Shown here in pieces: positions 21,186 through 30,217 of a DNA stretch of 64,000 nucleotides; position 1 is the first letter of the stretch; every line of letters starts with the position of its first letter. The notes beneath the pieces are model-generated. The model was not told the origin of the DNA, did not search any database, and saw nothing but the letters and a program-made list of their open reading frames with translations. Where the stretch lies: the NCBI GenBank assembly GCA_016699855.1, contig CP064988.1, forward strand, positions 3,500,501 through 3,564,500. Reading direction: 5' to 3'. The DNA is from Rhodospirillales bacterium (GTDB taxonomy: Bacteria; Pseudomonadota; Alphaproteobacteria; Reyranellales; Reyranellaceae). The position numbers and the translations under genes are program-made.

Positions 21186-23633
21186 TCAGCCGCGCACGGC
21201 CTTCGTGGTGTCGAGCGGCGGCTTGAGCGAGACGCGGCAGGGGTGGCGCTCGCACGCGATCTCGATCTCCCAGTTTCCGGCCGCCAGCCAGGCGGTGTCG
21301 ACCCCCTCGGCGCGCGTGACGTGGCCGAGGCCGACGCCGCGGCCGACCGTGTGGCCGAACATGCCCGACGAGGTGATGCCGACGCGCTCGCCGTCGCGCC
21401 ACAGCGGCTCGTCGTGCAGCGGCAGCGGCGCGGGATCGTCGAGCACGACCGACACGAGGCGGCGCGGCGCGGGTTTGCCGCGCCGGGACAGCAACGCCTC
21501 GCGGCCGATGAAACCGCCGGGCTTGCCGTAGGCGACGGCGAAGCCGAGGCCGGCCTCGATCGGAGTCGTGTCCTCGGAGATGTCGTGGCCGAAATGGCGG
21601 TAGCCCGCCTCCAGTCGCAGCGAGTTCATCGCGTGGTAGCCGGCGAGCCTGAGCCCGTGCGCCTCGCCCGTCTCCAGCACCGCGTCGAACACGCCGGCGG
21701 CGAACTCGGTGGGCACGTAGAGCTCCCAGCCCAGCGCGCCGACATAGGTCAGGCGCGAGGCGCGTACGCGGGCGTGGGCGAGGTCGATCTCGCGCGAACC
21801 CATGAACGGGAACGCGGCGTTCGAGAAATCCTCGTCGGGGCACATCAGCGCCATGAGCGCGCGCGAATTCGGTCCCATGACGCCGAGCACGGCGTATCCC
21901 GACGTCACGTCGGTGACGGCGCAGCGCGCCTCGCGCTGGATGTTGCGCCGCAGCCAGGTCAGATCGCGCGTCTGGCACGCGGCCGAGGTGACGACCAGGA
22001 ACGCCTCGGCGGCGAGGCGCGTGACCGTGACGTCGGCCTCGATGCCGCCGCGCGGATTGAGCCACTGCGTGTAGACCACGCGCCCCGGCGGCACCGCGAC
22101 GTCGTTGGCGCAGATGCGGTTGAGGGCGGCCTCGGCGTCCGGTCCCTGCACGAGGAACTTCCCGAACGAGGTCTGGTCGAACAGCGCCACCGCCTCGCGC
22201 GCGGCGCGGTGCTCGGCGCCGGAGTGGTCGTGCCAGTTTTGGCGGCCGTAGCTGTACTCGTACTCCGGTGACGCGTCGGGTGGCGCGAACCAGTTGGCGC
22301 GCTCCCAGCCCGCCGTCTCGCCGAAGCAGGCGCCCAGCACCGCCAGCCGGTCGTTGAGCGGCGAGCGCCGGACGCCGCGGGCGGTCTCGACCTGGCGGTG
22401 CGGCCAGTGCATGGCGTAGAGCAGCCCGAGCGTCTCGGTCGTGCGGTCGCGCAGATAGGCGCGGTTGCGCTGGAACGGCATGACGCGGCGGATGTCGACG
22501 TCCCACAGGTCCATCGGCGGATGGCCGTGCACGATCCAGTCCGCCAGCACCTTCCCCGCGCCGCCCGAGGACTGGATGCCGATGGAGTTGAACCCTGAGG
22601 CGACGAAGAAGCCCGGCAGCTCAGGCGCCTCGCCCAGCAGGTAGCGGTCGTCCGGCGTGAAGCTCTCCGGGCCGTTGAAGAAGGTGCGGATGCCGGCCTC
22701 GCCGAACCGCGGTACGCGGTGCGCCGCCTTCTCGAGCTGCGGCGCGATGTGGTCCATGTCGACGGGCAGCGTGCCGAACGCGAAATCGGCCGGCGCCGCG
22801 CGGTGGTCCCACGGCCGCGCCACCGGCTCGAACCAGCCGACCAGCAGCTTGCCGGCGTCCTCCTTGAAATAGTTGGCGCCGTCGGGATCGCGCAGCACCG
22901 GCGTGTCCGGCGACAGGCCGGCGATCGGCTCGGTGACGACGTAGAAATGCTCGGCCGCGTGCAGCGGCACCGCGACGCCGGCCATGCCGCCGATCTCGTG
23001 GCCCCACAACCCGGCGCAGTTCACCACGATCTCCGCCGCGACGTCGCCCGCCGTGGTGCGCACGCCCGCCGCGCGGCCGTTCCGGACGACGATGTTCGTC
23101 ACCGCGACGCCCTCGACGATGCGGGCGCCGCCATCGCGCGCGCCGCGCGCCAGCGCCATCGCGGTGTCGACGGGATTGGTCTGTCCGTCCTTGGGGATGA
23201 ACAGGCCGCCGACGACATCGTCGACGTTGAGCAACGGCCATTTGGCGCGCGCCTCGGCCGGCGTCAGCAGATGCGCTTCGAGGCCGAAGTGCCGCGCCAT
23301 CGAAGCGCCGCGGCGCAGCTCCTCCCAGCGGCCCGCCGTCGCCGCGACCGCCAGAGAGCCGCGCTGCTTGAAGCCGGTGGCGACGCCGGTCTCGGCCTCC
23401 AGACCGGCGAACAATTCGGCGGTGTACTTCGCCAGCCGCGTGAGATTGTGGGTGGCGCGGAGCTGGCCGACCAGTCCGGCGGCGTGCCACGTCGTGCCGC
23501 TGGTCAGCTTCTGCCGCTCCAGAAGCAGCACGTCGCGCCAGCCGCGCTTGGTCAGATGATACGCGACGCTCAGCCCGGCGATGCCGCCGCCGACGATGAC
23601 GACGCGGGCCTGCGACGGCAGGGAGGGGTCCAC
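21186..23633 (-). CDS. FAD-dependent dimethylglycine/sarcosine dehydrogenase-like oxidoreductase
   Basis: An 815-residue two-part enzyme. The N-terminal DAO domain opens with VVIVGGGIAGLSVAYHL (about residues 11-27) and carries SGTTWHAAG; His50 corresponds to the histidine that holds FAD covalently in dimethylglycine dehydrogenases. From about residue 430 a GcvT-like folate-binding aminomethyltransferase domain follows (RAAREAVALFDQTSFGKF, GYHAMNSLRLEAGYRHFGHDIS). It would demethylate N-methylated glycines and pass the carbon to tetrahydrofolate. It ends 14 nt from the convergent YbjN stop and lies 13 nt downstream of the serine hydrolase gene, suggesting cotranscription. Exact substrate is inferred. 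Confidence 0.85.
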   Translation of the reverse strand: MDPSLPSQARVVIVGGGIAGLSVAYHLTKRGWRDVLLLERQKLTSGTTWHAAGLVGQLRATHNLTRLAKYTAELFAGLEAETGVATGFKQRGSLAVAATAGRWEELRRGASMARHFGLEAHLLTPAEARAKWPLLNVDDVVGGLFIPKDGQTNPVDTAMALARGARDGGARIVEGVAVTNIVVRNGRAAGVRTTAGDVAAEIVVNCAGLWGHEIGGMAGVAVPLHAAEHFYVVTEPIAGLSPDTPVLRDPDGANYFKEDAGKLLVGWFEPVARPWDHRAAPADFAFGTLPVDMDHIAPQLEKAAHRVPRFGEAGIRTFFNGPESFTPDDRYLLGEAPELPGFFVASGFNSIGIQSSGGAGKVLADWIVHGHPPMDLWDVDIRRVMPFQRNRAYLRDRTTETLGLLYAMHWPHRQVETARGVRRSPLNDRLAVLGACFGETAGWERANWFAPPDASPEYEYSYGRQNWHDHSGAEHRAAREAVALFDQTSFGKFLVQGPDAEAALNRICANDVAVPPGRVVYTQWLNPRGGIEADVTVTRLAAEAFLVVTSAACQTRDLTWLRRNIQREARCAVTDVTSGYAVLGVMGPNSRALMALMCPDEDFSNAAFPFMGSREIDLAHARVRASRLTYVGALGWELYVPTEFAAGVFDAVLETGEAHGLRLAGYHAMNSLRLEAGYRHFGHDISEDTTPIEAGLGFAVAYGKPGGFIGREALLSRRGKPAPRRLVSVVLDDPAPLPLHDEPLWRDGERVGITSSGMFGHTVGRGVGLGHVTRAEGVDTAWLAAGNWEIEIACERHPCRVSLKPPLDTTKAVRG

Positions 23634-23646
23634 GGGCGGCGCTCCG

Positions 23647-24795
23647 TCACAGCGACTTGTAGATCGCCGTCTCGAAGTCGCGGAACACCCGCATCGTGCG
23701 CGGATCGAAGAACGGCAGCACCTGCGTGGCGAACACGCCGGTGACGCGCCTGGTCGGATCGACCCAGAAGAACAGATTGCCCAGCCCGGCCCAGGACAGG
23801 CTGCCCGGCGCGCGGCCCTGCGGCGTGGTCCCGGTGTTGATCAGGAACGTCAGGCCCCATTTCTGCTTCATGCCCGGCCAGAAATCGGCGAGCGCGGAGC
23901 GTTCCGGAACGAAGCTCTGGAGCGGCACGACGTCGATATCGCCGATGCTGTTGCGCGCCATCTCGGCCATCGTCTCCGGCCGGACCAGCGGCGCGCCGCC
24001 GGCCAGCAGGGCGCGGGTGAAGGCGAGGTAGTCGGGCACCGTGCCGAACAGTCCGCCGCCGCCGCCGAAGAACTCGCCGCGGTCGGGCCGGTCGAGGACC
24101 ATCGGACGCAGACCGCCATCGGCCTCGCGCTGGTGCACCGTGGCGCGCCGCGCGCGCTGGTCGTCGGACTGGATGAAGGCGGTGTCCTTCATGCCCAGAG
24201 GCGCGAAGATATGGCGCTTGAAATAGGTCTCGAGGTCCTCGCCGCTGGCGGCCTCGACGGCGCGGCCGGCCCAGTCGATCGAGATGCTGTACTCCCACGC
24301 CGTACCGGGATCGAACGTCAGCGGCATGTTCATCGACGACAGCTTGCCGGAGGACAGGCCGGGGATGCCGGTGACCTCCTGGTAGCGCTTGATGTCGGCG
24401 TTCCACGTCTCGTAGCCGAAGCCGGCGGTATGGGTCAGAAGCTGCCGCAGCGTGATCGCGCCCTTGGCCGGCCGCAGCCGCGGCTGGCCGGCGGCGTCGA
24501 AGCCCTCGAGCACTTTCGGCGCCGCGAGATCGGGCAGCAGCTCCGCGATCGGGGCGTCGAGCGACAGCTTGCCCTGTTCGACCAGCTGCATCGCCGCGGC
24601 GCCGGTGATCGCCTTGGTCATCGAGAACAGCCGCAGCGTCGTGTCGAAGCCCATCGCCTCGGGCTTGTCGAGCGCGCGCTTGCCGAAAGCGCCCTGGTAG
24701 ACGATCCCCGAATCGGTGGCCGCCATCGCCACCACCCCGGGAACCTCGCCCGACGCGACGGCCGCGCTCAGAAGGTCGTCGATCGCGCGCGTCAT
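23647..24795 (-). CDS. Serine hydrolase of the beta-lactamase/EstB family
   Basis: A 382-residue class C beta-lactamase-like hydrolase. The catalytic Ser58-x-x-Lys61 pair is in LFSMTKAIT. The tyrosine motif appears in WEYSISIDWAGRAVE, and further family blocks include LRQLLTHTAGFGY and GGGGLFGTVPDYLAF. No signal peptide is seen, which favours an intracellular esterase or amidase over an antibiotic-inactivating enzyme. It lies just upstream of the dimethylglycine-type oxidoreductase on the same strand. Confidence 0.85.
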   Translation of the reverse strand: MTRAIDDLLSAAVASGEVPGVVAMAATDSGIVYQGAFGKRALDKPEAMGFDTTLRLFSMTKAITGAAAMQLVEQGKLSLDAPIAELLPDLAAPKVLEGFDAAGQPRLRPAKGAITLRQLLTHTAGFGYETWNADIKRYQEVTGIPGLSSGKLSSMNMPLTFDPGTAWEYSISIDWAGRAVEAASGEDLETYFKRHIFAPLGMKDTAFIQSDDQRARRATVHQREADGGLRPMVLDRPDRGEFFGGGGGLFGTVPDYLAFTRALLAGGAPLVRPETMAEMARNSIGDIDVVPLQSFVPERSALADFWPGMKQKWGLTFLINTGTTPQGRAPGSLSWAGLGNLFFWVDPTRRVTGVFATQVLPFFDPRTMRVFRDFETAIYKSL

Positions 24796-24869
24796 GCCGC
24801 TTCCCCCATCGTGGTTCCGGCAGAGCCTACGTCACGATGACGCAAATGCCGATAGGGTCCGTCGCGGCG

Positions 24870-25241
24870 TCACACCGCGCTTCGCGGGTGGTTCTGGAGG
24901 CGGATCTTCTCGATCGGCTCGAACTGCGTCTCCAGCAAGTCGATGCGCTCCTCGATCTCGTCGAGGATCTCGCGCACGAGATGGCGCGAGACGTAGTCCG
25001 ACGCCGCCTCGCGGGCGGCGCTGGCGCCGATCAGATCGTCGCGCCCGGGGCCCTCCATCGAGAGGTCGGCGCCCAGCCCTCCGGCGTGGCCTCGCGCACG
25101 GTTCTCGCGCAGGGCGTCGCAGATGCGGATGTAGTGGGGACGCGCCCGTTCTCCGACCTTCCGCCGTCGCGCCGCACTCTCCGAAATCTGTGGCGGCGGT
25201 GCGGCGCTTCGGAAATTGCGAAGCATTCGCAAGTGCAACAA
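24870..25241 (-). CDS. Hypothetical protein, up to 123 aa
   Basis: I do not recognise this protein. The C-terminal half is a plausible acidic helical domain (ASDYVSRHLVREILDEIEERIDLLETQFEPIEKIRLQNHP); the N-terminal half is basic and less convincing. The start is uncertain: 25241 gives 123 residues but lies inside the inverted repeats upstream of hyuA, while the ATG at 25058 would give 62. Gene reality rests on the amphipathic C-terminus and codon pattern only. Confidence 0.4.
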   Translation of the reverse strand: MLHLRMLRNFRSAAPPPQISESAARRRKVGERARPHYIRICDALRENRARGHAGGLGADLSMEGPGRDDLIGASAAREAASDYVSRHLVREILDEIEERIDLLETQFEPIEKIRLQNHPRSAV

Positions 25242-25252
25242 TGCGAATGCTT
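25216..25252. promoter_or_regulatory. Overlapping inverted repeats upstream of hyuAB
   Basis: Two dyads overlap here: TTGCGAA-GCA-TTCGCAA (25216-25232, perfect) and AAGCATTCGCA (25221-25231) with TGCGAATGCTT (25242-25252, perfect 11 bp arms, 10 nt spacer). The half-site TGCGAA/TTCGCA therefore occurs three times within 37 bp. They lie 128 bp before the hyuA ATG, in the interval shared with the divergent hypothetical gene, as expected for an operator bound by a dimeric regulator. The regulator is not identified. Confidence 0.55.
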
Positions 25253-25379
25253 TCCTTGACCGCCCCGCATTTGGCGGGAGGGCGCAGGGCGGCCGAGCCC
25301 GGGAATCGGTTTGTTTTTCACCGACCCGGCGCCCAGTATGAACCGGCGTTCAAAGCATCCACAGGCGCGGGGCGGCTTC

Positions 25380-27485
25380 ATGCGGGTCGGGGTGGAAGTC
25401 GGCGGCACGTTCACGGACCTGGTCGCGGTCAGCGGTGGCCGGGTGGTCGTGACCAAGGTGCCGAGCACGCCGCGCAGCCCCGATATTGGCGCCTTGGACG
25501 CGCTGCGCGCCTCCGGCCTTGATCTGGCCGCCATCGCCGACCTCGGCCACGGCTCCACGGTCGCGACCAACGCCGTGTTGGAGCGGAAGGGCGCCAAGAT
25601 CGCCTTCGTCACCACGGCCGGCTTCCGCGACCTGCTGTTCCTGCAACGTCACGACCGGCGCAATATCTACGATCTCGCCTACCGCAAGCCCGAGCCGCCG
25701 GTGCGGCGGCGGGACTGCTTCGAGGCGCCGGAGCGGGTGCGCGGCGACGGCGGGGGTGGAGACCCCGCTGGACGAGGCCGACGTGCGCGCTGTCCTGCTG
25801 CCGGCGCTGGCGGCGGGCGGTTACCGCGCCGTGGCGGTCTGCCTGCTCAACGCGTACGCCAATCCCGCGCACGAGAAGCGTCTCGCCGAACTGATCCGCG
25901 CCGCGCTGCCCGACACGCTGGTGACGTGCTCGCACGAGGTCGCGCGCGAGTTCCGCGAGTTCGAGCGTGCCTCGACGACGGTGCTGTCGGCCTATGTCCA
26001 GCCGGTGATCGACGGCTATCTCGACCGGTTCGAGCGGACCCTGGCGCGCGACGGCTTCGCCGGCCGCTTCACGGTGATGCAGTCCAACGGCGGCCGGCTG
26101 CCGGCGTCGGCGATGCGGCGCGGCGCCATCACCGCGCTCTACTCCGGTCCGGCCGCCGGCGTGGTCGGCGCCACGCGCCAGGTCGGCGCTCCGGCTTCCG
26201 CGATCTCGTGACGTTCGACATGGGCGGCACCAGCACCGACGTCTGCCTGGTCGAGAGCGGGCGGCCGTCGCTGGCCTCGGAGACGGAGATCGACGGCCTG
26301 CCGATCCGCACGCCGGTGCTCGACATCGTGTCGGTGGGCGCCGGCGGCGGCAGCATCGCGTGGATCGACGACGGCGGTATGCTGCGCGTCGGACCGCGCA
26401 GCGCCGGCGCCGATCCCGGTCCCGCCTGCTACGGCAAGGGCGGCGTCGAGCCGACCACGACCGATGCGCAGATCGTCGTCGGTACGATCCGTCCGGGCTC
26501 CTTCCTCGGCGGCCGCATGACCTTGGACGCCGCCGCCGCGCGCGCCGCGTTCGAGCCGATGGCGGCGCATTTCGGCATGTCGGTCGAGGAGGCCGCCGCC
26601 AGCGCGCTGCGGCTGGCCGACGCCAACATCGTGCGCGCCATCCAGCTCGTCTCGACCGAGCGCGGCCGCGATCCGCGCGACTACGTGCTGGTGCCGTTCG
26701 GCGGCGCCGGGCCGCTGCACGCCGCCAAGGTCGCGGACGACCTCGGCATCCGCACCATCGTCGTGCCGCCCAACGCCGGCGTGATCTCGGCCTACGGGCT
26801 GGTGGCGTCGGACTACACCAAGTTCGACACGGTCACGCGCAAGATGGCGCTCGACGAGCGCGCCGCCGGCGCGGCGACGGCGCTGTTCGCGGAGATGCGG
26901 GCGCGGCTGGCGGCGCAGTTCGTCGACATGAATCTGGCCGGCGACCTGGTCTACACGCACACCTTGGAGATGCGTTTCGTCGGCCAGGCCTTCGAGGTGC
27001 CGGTCGAGGTGCCCGCCGACCGCGCGGCGGCGATCGACGGGGCGTGGCTGCGCGCCGCCTTCGCCGAGGCGCACCACCGCATGTTCATGCACGGCGCCGG
27101 GCTCGAGCGCGCCGTCGAGATCGTGGCGCTGCGGGTCGGCGCGACGCTGCCGATCGGCGCGCCGCCGCCGCTGGAACGCGACCGCCTGCCGCCGCGCGAC
27201 GCCGAGAACGCCCGCGTGTTCGAGGGCGGACGCTGGATCGATTGCGCGCGGCACGCCGCCGAGGCGCTGGCGGCGGGCGCGGTCATCGCCGGCCCGGCGG
27301 TGGTCGAGGGATACACCGCCACCACCTACGTCCCGCCGGGCTGGACCGCCACGGTCGACGCGCAGGACAACATGGTGGTGGTGAAGGAAGATGTCATCCC
27401 GAGCGCAGCGAGGGATCCAGGCGCGGTCCCTGGATCCCTCGCTGCGTTCGGGATGACAGGCGTGCCATTGCGGAGAGGAAGCTGA
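25380..27485 (+). CDS. hyuA: Hydantoinase/oxoprolinase subunit A, with two apparent frameshifts
   Basis: ATP-dependent hydantoinase/5-oxoprolinase A-type subunit, about 701 residues. It begins MRVGVEVGGTFTDLVAV, the actin-like nucleotide-binding start. TFDMGGTSTDVCLVE, SVGAGGGSIAWID and GADPGPACYGKGG are the family phosphate and catalytic loops, and AAKVADDLGIRTIVVPPNAGV follows. One extra G in a G run near 25750 and one missing base near 26190-26200 break the frame, yet all three parts are conserved. The last 30 or so residues come from a family C repeat (27392-27458) read as protein. It overlaps nothing; hyuB starts 1 nt after its stop. Confidence 0.88.
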   Translation: MRVGVEVGGTFTDLVAVSGGRVVVTKVPSTPRSPDIGALDALRASGLDLAAIADLGHGSTVATNAVLERKGAKIAFVTTAGFRDLLFLQRHDRRNIYDLAYRKPEPPVRRRDCFEAPERVRGDGGGGDPAGRGRRARCPAAGAGGGRLPRRGGLPAQRVRQSRAREASRRTDPRRAARHAGDVLARGRARVPRVRACLDDGAVGLCPAGDRRLSRPVRADPGARRLRRPLHGDAVQRRPAAGVGDAARRHHRALLRSGRRRGRRHAPGRRSGFRDLVTFDMGGTSTDVCLVESGRPSLASETEIDGLPIRTPVLDIVSVGAGGGSIAWIDDGGMLRVGPRSAGADPGPACYGKGGVEPTTTDAQIVVGTIRPGSFLGGRMTLDAAAARAAFEPMAAHFGMSVEEAAASALRLADANIVRAIQLVSTERGRDPRDYVLVPFGGAGPLHAAKVADDLGIRTIVVPPNAGVISAYGLVASDYTKFDTVTRKMALDERAAGAATALFAEMRARLAAQFVDMNLAGDLVYTHTLEMRFVGQAFEVPVEVPADRAAAIDGAWLRAAFAEAHHRMFMHGAGLERAVEIVALRVGATLPIGAPPPLERDRLPPRDAENARVFEGGRWIDCARHAAEALAAGAVIAGPAVVEGYTATTYVPPGWTATVDAQDNMVVVKEDVIPSAARDPGAVPGSLAAFGMTGVPLRRGS
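27392..27458. repeat. Family C palindromic repeat, copy 2, inside hyuA
   Basis: A 67 bp palindrome with arms TGTCATCCCGAGCGCAGCGA and TCGCTGCGTTCGGGATGACA around GGATCC-AGGCGCGGTCCCT-GGATCC. It is nearly identical to the copy at 5180. It lies wholly in the hyuA reading frame and encodes VIPSAARDPGAVPGSLAAFGMT. Confidence 0.8.
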
Positions 27486-27486
27486 C

Positions 27487-29151
27487 ATGGCCTTGAATCC
27501 GATCGACTACGCGGTGGTGAGCCAGGCGCTGGTGGCGGCGGCGCGCGAGATGGGCGCCAAGCTGATCCGCTCGGCCTACTCGACGATCCTGCGCGAGGCG
27601 CGCGACGGCTCGGCGGGCCTGATGGACCGCGACGGCAACACCGTGGCGCAGGCCGAGCTGATCCCGATGCAGCTCGGGCCGATCGGCATGACCTTGCGCG
27701 CCTGCCTCAAGCGCCATCCCGTCGAGACGCTCCGGGAAGGCGACTTCCTGATCAACAACGACCCGTTCGAGGGCGGCCAGCACATCCCCGACGTGTTCAT
27801 CTTCACGCCGATCTTCGTCGACGGGCAGGTCGTGGGCTTCGGCGCCAGCGTCGCGCACCACCTCGACCTCGGCGGCGGCGCGCCCGGCCTCAACATCCAC
27901 GCCTCCGACGTCTACCAGGAAGGGCTGCGCATCCCGCCGTCGCGCTACAGCTTCGACGCGGACTGGAACGGCGGCTCTTTCGAGCGCCTCGTCACCGCCA
28001 ACGTGCGCGTGCCCGATCTGACGATCGGCGACTTCAACGCGCAGTTCGCCGCCAACCACATCGGCGCCGCCCGCGTGAGGGAGCTGTGCGCGCGCTACGG
28101 CGCCGACCTCGTGATGGAGGTGATGCGCGAGATGCAGGACTACGCCGAGCGCCGCGTGCGCGCCGCCATCGCGCAGGCGCCGAAGGGCGTGTTCCACGGC
28201 GAGGACGCGGTCGACGACGACGGGCTGAGCGACGAGAAGCTGACGGTCAAGGTCAAGGTCACGATCTCCGACGACGGCGTCGAGGTCGATTTCGAGGGCA
28301 CCTGCGCGCAGGTCAAACGCAACCTCAACTGCCCGTACTCCTCGACCCTCAGCGCCGTGCTGTCCTGCGTGAAGTCGGTGCTGACCAGCCCGGACATCCC
28401 CTACAACGAGGGCATGGCGCGGCCGATCACCGTCAAGGTGCCCTACGGCAGCCTGATGAATCCGAAACCGCCGGCGCCCGTGCGCGCGCGCATGGTGCCC
28501 GCCTTCCGCGCCTTCAACGCGACGATGAAGGCGCTGGCCCAGGCGCTGCCGGACCGCGTCATCGCCTGCGGCTTCGACACCACCACGGCGTTCTGCCTCT
28601 CGCGGCTGGGCGAGAAGGGCTACAGCGTTTACTTGGAGATCTTCGGCGGCGGCTACGGTGGCTCCAAGGACCTCGACGGCTGCGACGCGGTCGACGGCCC
28701 GCTCAGCAACTGCTCCAACGCGCCGATCGAGTCGCTCGACCTCGACTACGATTTCTTCCGCGTCGCCGGCTACGGGCTGGCGCCGGACTCCTTCGGCATG
28801 GGCGCCCGCCGCGGCGGCGCCGGCTTCTTCCGCCGCTACGAGATCCTGCGCGAGGACGTCCAGCTCGCCATCTACTCCGACCGCTTCCGGCTGGCGCCCG
28901 AGGGATTGTTCGGCGGCGAGCCGGCCGAGCGCGGCTGGTGCCGCGTGATCCGCGCCGACGGCGCGATCCAGGAGCTGCGCTCCAAGGCCGCCGTCGACCT
29001 GCGCAAGGGCGACGCGGTGGAGGTGTTCGTCGGCGGCGGCGCCGGCTACGGCCGCGTCGCCGAGCGCCCGGACTCGCTGATCGACCGCGACCTCGCCGAT
29101 GGCATCCTCACCCGAGATCCGCGCGCGGCGCGCAAGCTGGCGGCGGAGTAG
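27487..29151 (+). CDS. hyuB: Hydantoinase/oxoprolinase subunit B
   Basis: A 554-residue B-type subunit that works with HyuA to open a cyclic amide (hydantoin, oxoproline or similar). Family landmarks: LIRSAYSTILREARDGSAGLMDRDG, NNDPFEGGQHIPDVFIFTPIF, HHLDLGGGAPGLNIHASDVYQEGLRIPP and the C-terminal FGMGARRGGAGFFRRYEI. It is complete and in frame, and begins 1 nt after the hyuA stop, so expression is coupled. The exact substrate cannot be read from the sequence. Confidence 0.92.
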   Translation: MALNPIDYAVVSQALVAAAREMGAKLIRSAYSTILREARDGSAGLMDRDGNTVAQAELIPMQLGPIGMTLRACLKRHPVETLREGDFLINNDPFEGGQHIPDVFIFTPIFVDGQVVGFGASVAHHLDLGGGAPGLNIHASDVYQEGLRIPPSRYSFDADWNGGSFERLVTANVRVPDLTIGDFNAQFAANHIGAARVRELCARYGADLVMEVMREMQDYAERRVRAAIAQAPKGVFHGEDAVDDDGLSDEKLTVKVKVTISDDGVEVDFEGTCAQVKRNLNCPYSSTLSAVLSCVKSVLTSPDIPYNEGMARPITVKVPYGSLMNPKPPAPVRARMVPAFRAFNATMKALAQALPDRVIACGFDTTTAFCLSRLGEKGYSVYLEIFGGGYGGSKDLDGCDAVDGPLSNCSNAPIESLDLDYDFFRVAGYGLAPDSFGMGARRGGAGFFRRYEILREDVQLAIYSDRFRLAPEGLFGGEPAERGWCRVIRADGAIQELRSKAAVDLRKGDAVEVFVGGGAGYGRVAERPDSLIDRDLADGILTRDPRAARKLAAE

Positions 29152-29265
29152 CCGTCGGCCTCAGTGCCCGACCGCTGGCGGTTCGCGCGCCAGGTGTTCG
29201 CTGGCGCGGCGCGGCTGCGCGCAATCGCGCGACTTCCGGCGCGATCCACGGTATCAACCCGCCCG

Positions 29266-30144
29266 ATGAGCTGGGTGGCCTATCCGATCGGCGCGTTCTA
29301 CGTGTTCGCGGGCGTCGTGGTGCTGCGCGCTATGGCGGCGGACCGCTTCATGGACGCCGCGCTGGCGGCGCTCGACGCGGCCCCGCCGTCGCCGGTCGAG
29401 CGGACGCGGTGGGTCTGGCTGGTCCTCGGCGCGGGTCTGACGCTGGCGGGCGGGCTGGCGCTTTTCCTGCGCTCGGCGTCGGCGCCGGCGTTGTTCCTCG
29501 CCGGTTCGCTCTCGCAGATCGCCTATCTCGTGTGGGCGGCGCGGGCCCTGCCGCCGGAGAGCGACGCGGAGGCGGCGGGCCGCCGGGGCACGCGTCGGGC
29601 GGCGCTGCTGTACGTCGCCGCGACGGTCGCGGTGATCGGACTCGCCGCCGCCGATGGGCTCAGATCCTGGCCCGACGGACCGCTCGCCTGGGCGCTCGAC
29701 ATCGCGCCGCCGGGGCTGGCGCTCGTCGGCGGCCCGGCGTGGGCGTGGTGGCGCGGCCGTCCGTCGCCTGGCGGGTGCGCGAAGCCTGCATGCGAACCGG
29801 CTGCGGAAGCGCCGGCGTTCGTCGCCGCCGCCGACGGCGCATGGCGGCTGGCGCCGTCGTGGATGTGCGGCCCGCTCCGGGACGTGGCCAGCGGCGACAC
29901 TCTCGATATCGACGCGCTCGATCTGCCCGCCGATCTACGCGCGGCGCTGGCCGCGTGGGACGCGCGCTTCCAGGCGACGTACCATCCGGACGACCCGCCG
30001 GCTGGCGGCTTCGCCGACATCGACGCGGCGCGCGCCTGGGTCGCGGAGGGGCGCGGCCTGGTCGACCGGCTGTCCGCCGCCGCCGGCCGGCGCGTGGTGG
30101 ACGCCCTGCCGGAACCGGGGGCGATCATCGCCGGCCGTCGATAG
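29266..30144 (+). CDS. Hypothetical membrane protein, 292 aa
   Basis: Not recognised. From the ATG at 29266 the protein has about four or five membrane segments in its N-terminal two-thirds: WVAYPIGAFYVFAGVVVLRAMAA, VWLVLGAGLTLAGGLALFL, APALFLAGSLSQIAYLVWAA, and AALLYVAATVAVIGLAAADG. A soluble C-terminal portion (about residues 185-292) is acidic and contains FQATYHPDDPPAGGF. An in-frame ATG is absent upstream except with a basic, unlikely leader. It follows hyuB by 114 nt and precedes the repeat protein by 73 nt; whether they are linked is unknown. Confidence 0.6.
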   Translation: MSWVAYPIGAFYVFAGVVVLRAMAADRFMDAALAALDAAPPSPVERTRWVWLVLGAGLTLAGGLALFLRSASAPALFLAGSLSQIAYLVWAARALPPESDAEAAGRRGTRRAALLYVAATVAVIGLAAADGLRSWPDGPLAWALDIAPPGLALVGGPAWAWWRGRPSPGGCAKPACEPAAEAPAFVAAADGAWRLAPSWMCGPLRDVASGDTLDIDALDLPADLRAALAAWDARFQATYHPDDPPAGGFADIDAARAWVAEGRGLVDRLSAAAGRRVVDALPEPGAIIAGRR

Positions 30145-30217
30145 AGCCCGTTCACTTCCGGCCCCGGCTGACCGATACTCCCGCGCCCGCGTGATCGTTG
30201 GGGCGGGGGAGGGCGAG

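Noticed and set aside
25740..26205. Programmed frameshifting in hyuA (and in katG, rplY)
   Set aside because: No slippery heptamer or downstream pseudoknot is evident, the family is not known for recoding, and the two hyuA shifts cancel, as expected from errors.
26206..26208. TGA in the middle section of hyuA as a second selenocysteine codon
   Set aside because: It appears only in the shifted frame after ASAIS; the conserved frame passes it without a stop.
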